DNA from: Diplolepis rosae
Taxonomy: Eukaryota; Arthropoda; Insecta; Hymenoptera; Diplolepididae
Direction of reading: 5' to 3'
DNA: 64,000 nucleotides
NCBI GenBank assembly: GCA_030998225.1
Contig: JAPYXD010000715.1
Coordinates: 4,902,501-4,966,500 of the forward strand
Every line of letters begins with the position of its first letter. Position 1 is the stretch's first letter. This document shows, piece after piece, positions 34,292 to 45,513 of the stretch. The notes beneath the pieces are model-generated. The model ran no database searches. It was not told where the DNA came from and worked only from the letters and a program-made list of their open reading frames with translations. The position numbers and the translations under genes were made by a program.

Positions 34292-34809
34292 TTAAAGTCA
34301 GATCAGATATTCAAGCAATATCCAAAAATTTTAAAAGTATATCTTTATCATAAAATAAATTTCAAAAAATTGAATAGAGACGCTAGCATTCTACCTATCA
34401 AGAGCCTTAAGGAACTAAAAGTTGGTGAATTTTACGAAATTACAAACTTGCGTAATATGGACATAATATGGACGTTAAAGTGCTGAAAAAAATCTTTTTT
34501 TCTTAACGAATTGTAACATTATTTTAAGCAGATGAAGATTACGACCAAGAACTTATTCAAGATATTAGTTTTGGAAAGAAACGTTTAAAATCCCCGGGCA
34601 GTCAGTATAACAAATTTGAATTGCATTCATCAGTGTCTGAAAAAAATTAAGATAAAAAATGTCTTACGAGCCGGAAAAACTATTAATTTCTACTACCTAC
34701 AATTCAAATTCATCATTTACAGAGCAAGCAGACATCGGGGCTAAATTACTAAAAATGGAAATTTTATTGTACAAGTAAGATTGATCTGTAGTTCACAATC
34801 AAATATATA

Positions 34810-35774
34810 CGAGGGTCGTTCAATAAGTTCTTAGAAAAACATAGAAAAACAAATTATTTTGTGTAGATTTTTTATATTTTTCAACATAATCTCATTTTAA
34901 CACTACAAACTTTTCCAAGCTTTTTCTCTTTTCAACCTTTCGCCAACTTTTTCTCTTTTCTCCAACTTTTTCAAGCCATCCAAAAAGTAGGACTTCAGAA
35001 ACAAACAGAATACAATCCAATTATCGTTTGTTCTTTTTCCCAATAATCGGTGTATATAATTCTGCGTGCATCCCGACAAACCGTCACCATCACCTTGCCG
35101 GCCGATTTCACCGTCTTCGCCTTCTTCGGAGCCCATTCGCCTTCAAAAACCCATTGTTTTGACTGTTCCTTTCTATCTGGGGTGTAGTGATGTATCCATG
35201 TTTCATCTACAGTTATGTATCGACGCAGAAACTCGTCAGGATTGCGACAGAAAAGCGCCAAAGTAGCCTCAAAGTCGACCACACGATTGCGCTTTATCTC
35301 CTCTGAGAGCACACGCGGCACCCATCTTGCCGAGATTTTTTTAACACCCAATTTTTCGTGCAAAATTGGAAACACTGGATCTTGCGATATGCCTGTGGTC
35401 TCAACCATTTAGCACACTTTGATTCATCGATCACTCAAAACGATATCGTGGGTTTTTTCAATTATTTCGGGAGTAGTCACTTCCACTGGACGTTTAGAAC
35501 GTTATTCATCTTTTTTGGATGTGCGGTCACATTCAAACTCATTTACCCAATAGCAAACAGTTGCAAACACAGGACAATATGTGTCTTGAACTTTATCCAA
35601 CTCAGCTTTGATCTCTTTCGGTGTTAAGCCTTTTAAATATAAGTGTTTAATTTTCGCTCGAAACTCACTTGTTTCCATTTTTCTAAATACACATAAATTT
35701 TCTTCAATTGGAAATAATGTGAAACCATGTAATGGATTTCTAAGGATTTCTAAGGACTCATTGAACGACCCTCG
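34810..35774 (-). mobile_element. Mariner (irritans-like) with inverted ends
   Basis: Ends CGAGGGTCGTTCAATAAGTT and complement. The left flank is TA; the right flank has lost the duplication. It is 965 bp. It encodes the transposase remnant at 34903-35678. Confidence 0.8.
34903..35678 (-). pseudogene. Irritans-like mariner transposase, deleted
   Basis: The N-terminal ATG lies at 35678, and the first HTH (FRAKIKHLYLKGLTPKEIKA) and second HTH parts contain one phase change and two stops. From 35408 a clean frame of 137 codons gives SARWVPRVLSEEIKRNRVV, the diagnostic linker, then RYITVDETWIHHYTPDRKEQ with the first catalytic aspartate, and APKKAKTVKSAGKVMVTVCR with part of the second region. 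After TDYWEKEQTI the frame jumps to a C-terminal FLDGLKKLEKREK piece in another phase, so about 70 codons with the second and third catalytic aspartates are missing. It is a recent but dead copy. Confidence 0.8.
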
Positions 35775-36551
35775 GATCTACATCCTGAAGAATAAAAGCT
35801 TTAAATAGTTTTTTTTGACGGAATAAAACTTTCTTTTCATAATGAAGTGAGGATCCAGATAATCAAGTGTCAAACACTTCTCCTCTGATTCATCGTTTTG
35901 AACAATCAGTGTTCGGTGTCAGTAAAACCTGTAAAAGGGAACTTATTATCACCACAATGAAGATTTTCGTTGACGTCCGCCCGATGCGACTTCCCCAAAC
36001 CGGTATTACTAGGCAATTTTACAAATGAGCCTCCTTAACTATTTAGTAATTAAAGATTCATCGTTTTGAGCCGCAGACGGGCAAATTAGAGAAAAGCTTT
36101 TGCTTTGCTCTTGCAATTTCCATGCATGATCATCAAATTGCGGAAATGTTTTACTTTCCAATAAGTTCCAGACTAAATTGAAATAATGCAAATAGTCCGG
36201 GTTTATAATAATTTATATTCTTACGCTGCGCTATTCATCCCTACTTTCCTTTCTCATACTTCGCGCTCTCTCATTCTCCCGTTCCCTTTGTACTTTATTC
36301 TACAATATATAGCGATTGAGTGCTTATAAACTCTTGCGTATAAACTTATTTTTATTCACACGGGTTACAGATAAATATATTTATTATATATATATGTTTT
36401 GATTGTATTTCATTTATAATTCAAGTTATTTAATTGTTCAAATAGATGAAATATAATGATTTTCAAACATTTCTACGTAATCTATATCATTTTTATTTGT
36501 CAATGATTCTACTTATAAATTTGCAAATTATAAAATGCATATTTTATATCA
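35775..36551. other. No gene recognised
   Basis: AT-rich DNA with a somewhat GC-richer part at 35860-36130. No supported frame or repeat structure. Confidence 0.45.
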
Positions 36552-36795
36552 TTTTTTATTCTTTTACTTTGAAAGAGTCGTCATTTATTAAATAAGGCGT
36601 CGTTAACAGCGATCATGCATTGAAGCATATTGCCAAAATGAACTGCTTCATCTTCAATTTTAATTATTTTCCTTTGACCAGGTACTCTATTTAAGAATTT
36701 TTTATTATACTCGGTGCACTTTAGTTGTTTTAATGACACAGACATTTTAACCACATATATATGAAGACAAATCAAAAATAAGAAGAAAAAAACGA
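36552..36795 (-). repeat. Inverted partial copy of the DDE_Tnp_4-type transposon
   Basis: About 244 bp nearly identical, in opposite orientation, to 38107-38350. It includes a complete copy of a 64-codon frame (36775-36581) that starts MICLHIYVVKMSVSLKQLKC. It differs from the other copy at two residues (V for G, P for S). The match ends abruptly at both edges without terminal repeats, so this is a fragment that could pair with 38107-38350. Confidence 0.8.
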
Positions 36796-37383
36796 GGAAA
36801 GTTCATATATAAATTAAAATAGGTATGTGACTGGGGCGTTACATAGGCACGGGTTGAATACTCGTTTCATAGAAATGTGACATGCGACCTGCTTCCGGGT
36901 CCGCGATTGGGTCCAGCGATTAATTCGTGGGGCAGGTTGGGAACTCTTCTGGCGTCGCGACTTCCTTATTCACTCTCGTCCTGCGAATACGGAAAGATAT
37001 GCGTCGTTTTGCCGATCCGAATCTACAGGAAATTTTATTGATTTAAAACCGAAAATGGAAGGTGAATCCGTGCTGCGTTACGACCAAGAACTGGATGATA
37101 TTATACGGGTAGCGTAAGATTGGTTTTGCTTAAATTATTTAGGCAAGTGGTTCGGAATTCCGAACAAATAGACGTCTTGACATTAACGCTTTATGCCCTG
37201 TTTTTATTATTATTAGTGTCTCCAGTTTCAGGGTAATTTAAATTGACTTTGTCACTTAAAGCAATGTGACTGGCATCCAACAAAGTTCTAGAATAAATAT
37301 TTTATTTTCAGGTATTTTTAAACTAATAAAATTAGTTCGGCTCACAAAAGAGTTGACAGGTTCCGGGTGAGAACCTGCATCTC
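36796..37383. other. Unassigned stretch
   Basis: Includes a GC-richer patch at about 36830-37100 with no frame longer than about 45 codons. Nothing recognised. Confidence 0.4.
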
Positions 37384-37818
37384 ATATGATATCGTTTTGA
37401 AATGAGGCAAACAGGGTTTACGTATCACAAAAGGATATAGTGGTTTTCGAGCGGCGAAGTTAATATTTTCGTTTGAATAAATGCAATATATGTTCTACTA
37501 ACTGTTATGAAGCCTACGAAATTCTGAAATCCACTATATTAAAGTTTTCCAACGTCTGCAAAACAAATGAAAGAGAGAATGGGTCTAGTGCTGAGAAGAG
37601 GGGAGAGATTTCAATGGAAATATAGACACAAATATTATGATAATAATATCGAAAACTTTTTTCTTAGTTGTTACCAGTATATGTTATTAATAGTGAGAGT
37701 GATGGCCTTTCTGGACCAGAACTCTCACTATTAATTATGATAATAATACCTAATTAATGTTCAGATATTTAAGTTACACAAAGATACATTATTTGTAATC
37801 GCATGATTGAATTAAATG

Positions 37819-39441
37819 GGCATAGCAGGATAAGTATACATGTGCTGCCCCCGCAGAAACTTCAATCAATAACGTTTGGATTTGAGCGACGTTTAGCCAG
37901 CTCATTTGTTTTACCTGAAGGTGCTTGAACAAATGAACCTCTTTATTTCATTTATAAATCGTCGTGATTATAAATCATATTATTGATCTGAATTTACTTC
38001 CTAATATTTATTTGATTTTCTATCAGAGGTATATTCAAGGTAAACTGTTTGCTGCTAAAAATTGCTTTTAGTAAAACTGCTTATCTAAAAATATTTACTA
38101 TTGCGTTGATCTTTCTTCTTATTTTTGATTTGTCTTCATATATATGTAGGTAAAATGTCTGTGTCATTAAAACAACTAAAGTGCACCGAGTATAATAAAA
38201 AATTCTTAAATAGAGTATCTGGTCAAAGGAAAATAATTAAAATTGAAGATGAAGCAGTTCATTTTGGCAATATGCTTCAATGCATGATCGCTGTTAACGA
38301 CGCCTTATTTAATAAATGACGACTCTTTCAAAGTAAAAGAATAAAAAATGATCCCGGTGTTAAAGACGAAAACAATGAACAATTAACTTCTGATGATCCG
38401 ACAGTCAACATACGATTTAAACCCAAAGTAGACAAATCGAACTATGAACGAATTGAAGTTCGAATTCAGCGAACAATTTCGACTCACAAATACTATTGTG
38501 TTTGTTCTTCTAAAAATGCTATCACTGTCGTTCCTGAAGATGCTCGTATGCAAGCATTCATAAAGAAAAAGATCTGTATACCAGCAGGTAATCGGTGTTG
38601 TCGAAACCACTTGGCCATACATCGTTTTTATGACGAAGATTTAACCCGTTTAAGAGTACATTCAAATTCGCAAGTCTTAGCGCTTCAGAGATGACAAAAA
38701 TGATGGAAAGTTTCTCGATTACATGTGATTCCGCTCTCTATGATCAAATTAGAGATTAAAGTCTTTCTGAGAAACAGCTTTTTGTTTTTACAGGTTTAAC
38801 ATGGGGAAATATTAGGCAATTAAGAGACATGTTGACATCAATGCGAGATAGGCACACTCGCTCAGTCACTCAAGTGCTTGTTGTCTTTCTTTTTAAGCTT
38901 CGCACAGACTACTCAAATATGGTGTTAGAATCCATTCTTGAAATTGAACACGAACAGACTATTTCCGAATACTCAAAAGCAGTTCTAAAATCATTTGAAG
39001 AAGATGTGTTGCTGCGTCACTTTGAAATAACTTCTTTAATTAGGGAGGACCTGATTATGAACCATACAATCGATATCGCTTAGAATTTTTCTGATATTCA
39101 GGAAGGCTTATTTCGTAATCGTTCTGGGATTTAGATATGTTATACTAGAAAAGTCAAAGAGTTTTTTAGGAAAGAATGGTTTTGGAAAAAATAATTCTAT
39201 GATTTTCTTAAAATACCGTATCACCGAGCATAATAACATATATTTTTTAATCAAAATCGGTACAGCCTTTCTCGAGAAGAAAGTTTTTCAATTTTTTTTT
39301 CATAATCTCATAACTCTCATACAAATTTTTTTTATATTTAATCTTCTGGGAAGTTTCATCTTACATCAGTGTCAACTTCTGGCAAAAATATTGACTAAAA
39401 TTTCTGCGGGAGCAACACATGCATACTTATCCTGCTATGCC
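37819..39441 (+). mobile_element. DDE_Tnp_4-type DNA transposon with 44-bp inverted ends
   Basis: The left end GGCATAGCAGGATAAGTATA continues into GTGCTGCCCCCGCAGAAACT and is matched, inverted, at the right end (39441). Insertion into copy C is proven by comparison with copy A. It encodes the N-terminal half of a transposase. It is missing the DDE core, so it is non-autonomous. Confidence 0.8.
38155..39080 (+). pseudogene. N-terminal half of a DDE_Tnp_4-type transposase
   Basis: Begins at an in-frame ATG (MSVSLKQLKCTEYNKKFLNR) and breaks at a TGA at 38317. Later frames give NAITVVPEDARMQAFIKKKI, then the paired-cysteine motif AGNRCCRNHLAIHRFYDEDL. After a further stop and shift comes the 84-codon stretch 38829-39083, with MLTSMRDRHTRSVTQVLVVF and EIEHEQTISEYSKAVLKSFE. 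The same order of blocks occurs in the broken copy at 20999-22476. Here the sequence ends just before the catalytic core. The cysteine-histidine segment suggests a zinc-binding DNA-recognition domain, which is inference. Confidence 0.65.
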
Positions 39442-39600
39442 TTTCCATAATCGCTTTTGGATAAGAACCCTCTAACCTACCTACCTATATCTACATAACT
39501 AAACGCATTTCTAGCACCTAAAGCCTCTCGGCTATTCTCGCTTGCCATATTCTGAAAAAAATCTCGCTTATAAGCTATTACTGGATTGGACAGGCTTCAA

Positions 39601-40711
39601 GAGCGAAAAAAAATACGTGTCTCCTAAAATATTCCAAAGAACCATTCCTGAAAGTATTTACGCGATAAAATTTTTTGATCAAAATGGGCTGTGTGATGAC
39701 TTGAGGTGAATTGACCTTAAAATGAATTTGATATCACTGATATTGTATGATACGAAATTTTTAAAATGAATTTTTTGAAAAATATTATTTACTGAATACA
39801 CATTGTGTTAAAAAGGACCGAGACTTTATCATTTAAAAATAGTGTCTTGAGCTAGAAACGAGACCCATCATTTCCAATTTATTTTGACCCACTGATCACG
39901 AATTTGAAGGCCGTTTTATCGCGTTGTCCCTAGTTTTTACATAACCTCAAATCGTTCGAATTTTTCGAAAAAATTCTTTTTTTTAAATCACATGATCTTT
40001 CTGAGTTAAAAATAGGCAACAAATATAGTTCGAAGTGTTTTGTGTGAAGTATTTTAAAACAACAATCTATTTAGTTCAACAGCTTTATGCAAATTACTAA
40101 AAATGCCGATATTCATGTTTTTTTCAACGTTACTGTAACATAAATTAAGTTAAATTCAGCAGCAACTTCGGGACAACTTTTTACATCGTAGGTACTGTTT
40201 CAAAAAACAGTGTGTCATAATTATAATAAAACTTCGAATGGAAGTTTATCTTATTAACATAAAAAGCTACTTGGAGTAGCGAGATTTTATACTTTCAAAA
40301 CTTCTTTTTATCGGCGATCTTGTCCTTTTTTGTTCATTTGATGGCATGTCTCTTCTGATTGTCCAACAACAGTTGTTACGTGCGAGTTACAATGGTTAAA
40401 TATATTTTTTTTGAAGATCCTAGATTGACATCTTATAAAATTTTATTCTACGCTGTATTAATTCATGAATTACACGTGAGGCAAGACCACACTTTGTATC
40501 GCTTATAACATGAGTACTTTTTTATAAACGCTGCAACTCAGCATTTCTGGGCCAGCGAGCTGGTTCGAGACGAAGGTAAATTCTTTACTGATATATCCAA
40601 ATTTGAATAATTAAATTTCGAAATTACGTTTTGATAAATCCTTCTAGGGATATTCTGCTCTTTCATGTTTTTTAAATGCATCTCCTAGATTTAAAATATC
40701 AAAAACACATG

Positions 40712-40712
<1 letters not shown>
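39601..40712. other. No gene recognised
   Basis: AT-rich DNA without supported frames, inverted repeats or RNA genes. Confidence 0.5.

Positions 40713-40775
<63 letters not shown>
40713..40775. repeat. (TA)n microsatellite
   Basis: About 31 uninterrupted TA units. It abuts the truncated 5' edge of the gypsy fragment. A shorter run is at 42617-42638. Confidence 0.95.
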
Positions 40776-40779
<4 letters not shown>

Positions 40780-41142
40780 TCGTTTATAGGAGACGATCAC
40801 CGAGACTGGGACGCCTACATTCACGATTTCAGATTCGCCTATAACACGGCATTTCACACGACGGTGAATGCCACCCCCGCGTTCCTGAATATGGGACGTG
40901 AGCCACGTCCGCGAAAAAGCTTTCGCCGTCTTGGGGAGGGGGAAAACGAGCTGCCCTCTGCGGACGTAGGTTTTTGGGCAACTCGTATGTCGAAATCGTC
41001 ACACTTGCGTGATACGATTTTACAACATCAAGATCAGGCATTCGACAGGCAGGGCCTCTGCCACAAATTCCGCCAGCCGGGGCGTAAATATCTTCATTGC
41101 CCCCTGTGGGACAAAAACCGACACCCCACAGAGGGAAAGTAA
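40776..41142 (+). pseudogene. Ty3/gypsy integrase C-terminal fragment
   Basis: The open plus-strand frame from about 40782 reads DDHRDWDAYIHDFRFAYNTA, then HTTVNATPAFLNMGREPRPR. This is the helix after the integrase core and the conserved AYN-H-S--PA-L--GR-P motif of gypsy-type integrases. The C-terminal domain that follows keeps aromatic residues (FDRQGLCHKF, LHCPLWDKN). The DDE core itself is missing. The frame ends at a TAA at 41140, followed by about 500 bp of 3' untranslated sequence before the LTR. Base composition is clearly more GC-rich than the surroundings. Confidence 0.75.
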
Positions 41143-41643
41143 TTTTTTTTTATTATTATTATCGTTTCATTCTTTTGTTTTCTTTTTCTTCTCCTTCTTT
41201 TTACCCGTCGATGAACAGGGACACCTGTGAGCCCAAGATGGGGGGGGGGGGGGGTAGATACCCCAACAAATAAATAGTTTACACTTATAGTCAGTGTCAA
41301 TCTCCTTTAGCCGGTACCTAGTCTGAGTTACAAGTAGAGTAAGGACAGTAGCTTAAGTTTATTCATAAAGCCTTTTCGCTTAATCGGAGCGGGTTTCCAT
41401 GATTAGCGGACCCGTCATATTCATTAAAAGTAAATGGAAGTAAGGTTCTAGTTATTATTTCGTTAGCATAAGATTAGTAGCATGTAAGATTAATTGAAAC
41501 CTACAGTCTGGCATCTAGGAATCTGTTGGTCAATGAATTGTCATTTTTCGGTCAAGTACATTAACGATAAAGTAAAATAGTACAGAGAGAGATGGTCAAG
41601 CTCCTGTTCGGCCCCCTCAGGCCTCATCTTGGATGGGGGGAGT

Positions 41644-42615
41644 TGTGACGTGGTATTTTGCCACGCACAAGGATTGTTTTAAAAAGTGTTTAATTTTGGA
41701 AACCTCGAGCAGAGAATCATGCCCGAGGCTGTCTGTGACAGTCAAAAGTCAGGGGTCGAGCGTAATGTGCTCGGCAGGCTCCTGACTTTGACTTACATTT
41801 TTGTTCTTTTCTTCTTGTTATGAATTTGACTGACGGGTTACCTGAAGGGAGAGGTTAGACACCCGGGGGAACCTATTCCTAATTGCTAGACTCAGGGTTC
41901 CAACCATGCACAACACTAAATTTTATCTTTAGTTCTTATTATTTTATTTTCACATTCACACGCGAGCACCACGAGGTCACCGCCCGGTCGATGGCGATCA
42001 ATATTCACGTCACGGCCGAAGTTTCACTGCGAGCGATGGAGGAAATAACCGGACACAGCACCACGACACCTCAGCACACCAGGAAGAGGATCCTTGGTGC
42101 GTCAGGCGGATGTGAGTCCCGCCTGCTCAAGAACACCAAGGAGAGGAGTTCGTTGTCGCTTTGTTGACAGGTTGTCAACAAACTAACCTATGCGACGAGG
42201 TTAGTTCCGGTAATCGCCACGTAGCGGCGCTACAGATCGGCGTATCGTCGCCATCTGTTGCTCTCGAATATGAACTAAGCGTAAATATCGGTAATGTCGG
42301 TAAGCTTTGTAAGCGCCACCGTCTTCCGGTTTCGCGAGCACGCCAGCGGATCTCGCCATATTTAATGACATTCTATTAGTAAAATTTGAGGTTAGTTTCC
42401 GGTAGTGGTTTGGTGTTCGGGTTAGGTTGCCCGGGGTGCAGCCGTTCACCCCGTCTTTTGTACAGTTGGTAGTATTAATAAATATGTTAAATTCTCATAG
42501 TAATTCGAGCAATAATTCATGTTTAATCGGAATATGACCTAACCTAACCTCCTCGAATTTATAGATAACCTCCTTAAATCCTCATTCTATCAATGAAATT
42601 AAAACTCAGGTTATA
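41644..42615 (+). repeat. Gypsy 3' LTR
   Basis: Starts TGTGACGTGGTATTTTGCCA and ends near AAACTCAGGTTATA. Alignment by eye with the solo LTR at 43852-44899 supports both edges: shared blocks include GAGCAGAGAATCATGCCCGA, GTCAAAAGTCAGGGGTCGAG and the ending CCTAACCTAACC. The length is about 970 bp. Confidence 0.75.
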
Positions 42616-42785
42616 ATATATATATATATATATATAATTATAATTAATTAGTTGAGTTTGAAATTTTGGTCACTGCCTACATTATCGGAGGATCACTAGT
42701 CGCGTATCAGATAGGATACGTTGTCGACAGGTGTCCTCGTAGACAATTTCAAACTCTTATATCGCAAATAATGCAAATAAATTCA

Positions 42786-42961
42786 ATATTTAAAGAATTT
42801 GAAAATCTTTCTGTGGAAAAAATGACGCTCTCGACTGCGCTGGGATTGGAGCCCAGGTCTTTCGATGCAGTCGACCGGCAATCGAAACACCTGGGCTCGA
42901 ATCCCAGCGCAGTCGAAAGCGTCATTTTTTCCACAGAAAGATTTTCAAATTCTTCAAATAT
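42786..42961. repeat. tRNA-derived foldback element
   Basis: Near-perfect palindrome with about 80-bp arms. Both arms carry a tRNA T-arm-like CTGGGATTGGAGCCCAG / CTGGGCTCGAATCCCAG, the latter with a good B box (GGCTCGAATCC), inside ends reading AATTTGAAAATCTTTCTGTG. A related, larger copy is at 59507-59740. The short frames on the two strands are mirror images, not genes. Confidence 0.7.
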
Positions 42962-43847
42962 AATTATAATACCGCCGACCTCATTTCATGCTTCAAATTT
43001 TGTTTACTCACGGAGAGAAAGTATTAGTCATGGCTACCCATTTTTTTATGTAAAAAAGGGTCACAAGTATGTTTCTTACTCTGTATCATCTAAACACCTT
43101 AGCTCTTGCAGCTAGATAGTCGGTCCGTTTCGTAGCCGGGACTATTTTTATGCATTCCCACATTGTATTGATCCTATATTATTATCAAATACAGCAATTT
43201 GTTTATAAAAATTTTGTTTTGAAAATTTTTTTTTTTTTTATAATTTCAGCCATTAAAGAATTTATTTTCAAAGATTGGAAAGGGTCAAGCTGTAGAGAAT
43301 CTTTTTCCTAAAAAAATGAACCGTGATTTATTAGAATCGCATCATTTTTAAAAAGGGCATAATCGGGTTTCTATGTGAAATCGGCCTTGAAACCAAATAA
43401 AATTTCGCATCGACTATATGAAAGAGGTTGAGCAAGAAATGATTCTGCCAAATTTTCAGATCATAATTCGCCATTTTGAATGAGTAATGATGGATTTTAC
43501 TATTTTCGTTTATTGCGTTTTTTAGCTAAACTAATCATAGGAAAATTTTGAAAAAAATCAGGATTGTTTTTTCCAATAAAAGATACATTTGTGAATTTTT
43601 GCAGATTTTTTTATATATAATTCGTGATGCAAAAAATTGCGAAAATGTTTGCACACAATTTTATTCATGTTTGATGTCGTTAACAATTTGTTTTACATTT
43701 TGTATTCTTTGCTTTTTACTATTCGTTACATTTTAGTATTAACATATTTGTTGGATATCGTGAAAAAATTATATCGATCTAATACTATGCTTTTGTTACA
43801 AATTATTACATGGCTTTTTTTTAATGGCATGAACTTGATATTAGTAT
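42962..43847. other. AT-rich stretch, no gene recognised
   Basis: Low-complexity AT-rich sequence. Small hydrophobic frames near 43548-43900 reflect composition and run into the solo LTR. Confidence 0.5.
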
Positions 43848-43851
43848 ATGG

Positions 43852-44899
43852 TGTAACCTTATATTTTATTTTAATGATAGATTCGAAGCGGTTAAGTTAG
43901 GTTAGGTTATTTTTTTTTAAATAAGAAGTAACTACTTTTCCCAATCACTTATCGAATTTTACAATATTTATTAACAACCTCCGTAATTACAAAGTTCGGG
44001 TAATCTACTTTACCCCGGACGAACTAACTCGACCAGATACAATCTTCCAAACACGACATTAATTTCAACTAATATGAACAGAGTTGAGCGCCAGGTTATT
44101 TTACTAAAAATAACCAAAATGCGAATTAAGGACAAATGTTATGAGTTGACCGGTCCGCTCGTGACGGGTCACCCTGTACCTTCGTAACCGAAGCTACGGA
44201 GACGACTAAATACCGCGGAGAGCGCGGGGTAAGGAGCAGCGTCACTGCTCGCGACCATGGACACTTATTAGTTCGATATATTCATTTCTGAGGTTCTGGG
44301 CGCTAGTAACCGTGCCCTTAAACGAGCTTGCGGGTTCAAACCAATTATATACGCGGACACTGAATTTACTTTACGTTACTATTGAGTTACATTTGGGCCA
44401 CCTTGCCACTAGAAACGCCGAACAGAGAATGAAAATGGATGGCGAGTTTCGCTGGCATGTTCGCTAAACCGGAAGACGATGACGCTTACAAGGCTTACCG
44501 ACGTTGCCGACATTTGCGTCTAGTTCTTAGTCGCGAGCCACTGATTGCGAAGGTACGCCGTTTTTTAGCACGAGGACCTCTTGGTGTTTGCGTATGTGAA
44601 AATAAAAATAAGGATTAATTTCTATTAACGTTACAGTGATCGAAACCCTTGGTCTGGCAGTTGGAAATAGGTTTCCGGGAGTCTAACCTCTCCCCTGAGG
44701 TGAAATATCATTTGAAATGCTTTACAAAACAAAAACAAAAATATAAATACATTTCAAAGTCAGGAGCCTACCGAGCACAGTACTCTCGACCCCTGACTTT
44801 TGACTATCAGAGACAGCCTCGGGCATGAATCTCTGCTCGAGGTCGAAATTTTAAATTCATTTGTAATATTTATTGTGCGTGGATAAGTACCACGTCACA
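43852..44899 (-). repeat. Solo gypsy LTR with 4-bp target duplication
   Basis: Minus-strand LTR beginning TGTGACGTGGTACTTATCCA at 44899 and ending GGTTACA at 43852. ATGG is found at 43848-43851 and again at 44900-44903. TG...CA ends plus a 4-bp duplication are as expected for Ty3/gypsy. It is the same family as the LTR at 41644-42615, in opposite orientation. It formed by LTR-LTR recombination. Confidence 0.85.
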
Positions 44900-44983
44900 A
44901 TGGTTAAATGTCATTTTTATATTTTTTATTTCTTAGAGGTTTGCAGCAATTCCCGAGCCAAATGCCCTCTTTGAAAACACTTT

Positions 44984-45378
44984 TCACATGATTTGGTCCA
45001 TTTTTTTAAATTTCTCTGTCGTTGGTATCACTGATTTATATAATTTTGTGTCTTTAGCTAAATTATGCTTTGAAATGTCTTCTAAAAATATGAACCTAGT
45101 ACAAAGCATTTCCAAAATTTTAGTTGGTGCATTTTTTTCGCCAACCTCTTTTGTGGGTCTGGTTCTCCAATACAAGAAAATATTATTTTATTTTCAAAAA
45201 TTTCACAAGTTGCTTGGAACGGCGGCAGTTCTTGATGTTTTCCCAGTAACTCTACAATATACGAGGGTTTAGAGAAATCATATTCTACACTTATTTCGTT
45301 TACAATTTGTACAGCAGTACCTTTTGATAGGTTTCTTGTTTGTAAGGCCATTGTACTCATCTGCAAAGGAATCTTCAA
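44984..45378 (-). pseudogene. Possible double-stranded RNA-binding domain, one frameshift
   Basis: A minus-strand frame from 45378 reads through TAVQIVNEISVEYDFSKPSY, then LPPFQATCEIFENKIIFSC and DPQKRLAKKMHQLK. This spacing resembles a dsRNA-binding domain: a first helix with NE, a Y before the first strand, an F-C strand pair, and a lysine-rich last helix (K-LAKKMHQ). At about 45120 the frame should shift by one base into the overlapping frame (45175-44984), which continues the last helix as KILEMLCTRFIFLEDISKH and ends at a stop. TTCCTTTGCAG just before the ATG could be a splice acceptor. It may be a host exon, a retrocopy or part of an unknown transposon. The dsRBD assignment is my inference from pattern alone. 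Confidence 0.35.
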
Positions 45379-45513
45379 AAAATTATTTTTAAGTCTGTTA
45401 ATTTCGTCATATAAAATTATTATTTTTCTATTTAATTTCTGTTTCTAATGTGGTTTTTACTGTTTTAAGTATATATTCTGTGCAGGTAAAACATTGCACC
45501 GCTTGTTGATATA

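Larger units (their letters stand above)
37384..39600. mobile_element. Dispersed element, copy C, interrupted by a DNA transposon
   Basis: The left part, 37384-37818, matches copy A from its GATATCGTTT word through TTGAATTAAAT. The right part resumes at 39442 (TTTCCATAATCGC, matching TTTCAGAATCGC in copy A) and runs through the tRNA-like segment (about 39462-39545) to about 39600. The gap is exactly the 1.6-kb transposon at 37819-39441. Both outer ends of copy C are degraded. Confidence 0.65.
40776..42615 (+). mobile_element. 3' end of a Ty3/gypsy retrotransposon
   Basis: Contains the integrase C-terminus, a 3' untranslated region, a polypurine tract GGATGGGGGGAG just before 41644, and a 3' LTR (41644-42615). 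Everything upstream is lost at the (TA)n tract. A solo LTR of the same family is at 43852-44899. Confidence 0.8.

Noticed and set aside
40829..41041. Minus-strand frame opposite the gypsy integrase
   Set aside because: A shadow of the plus-strand integrase C-terminus in GC-rich sequence.
42749..42934. Frames on both strands within the tRNA-derived foldback
   Set aside because: Mirror-image products of the palindrome.
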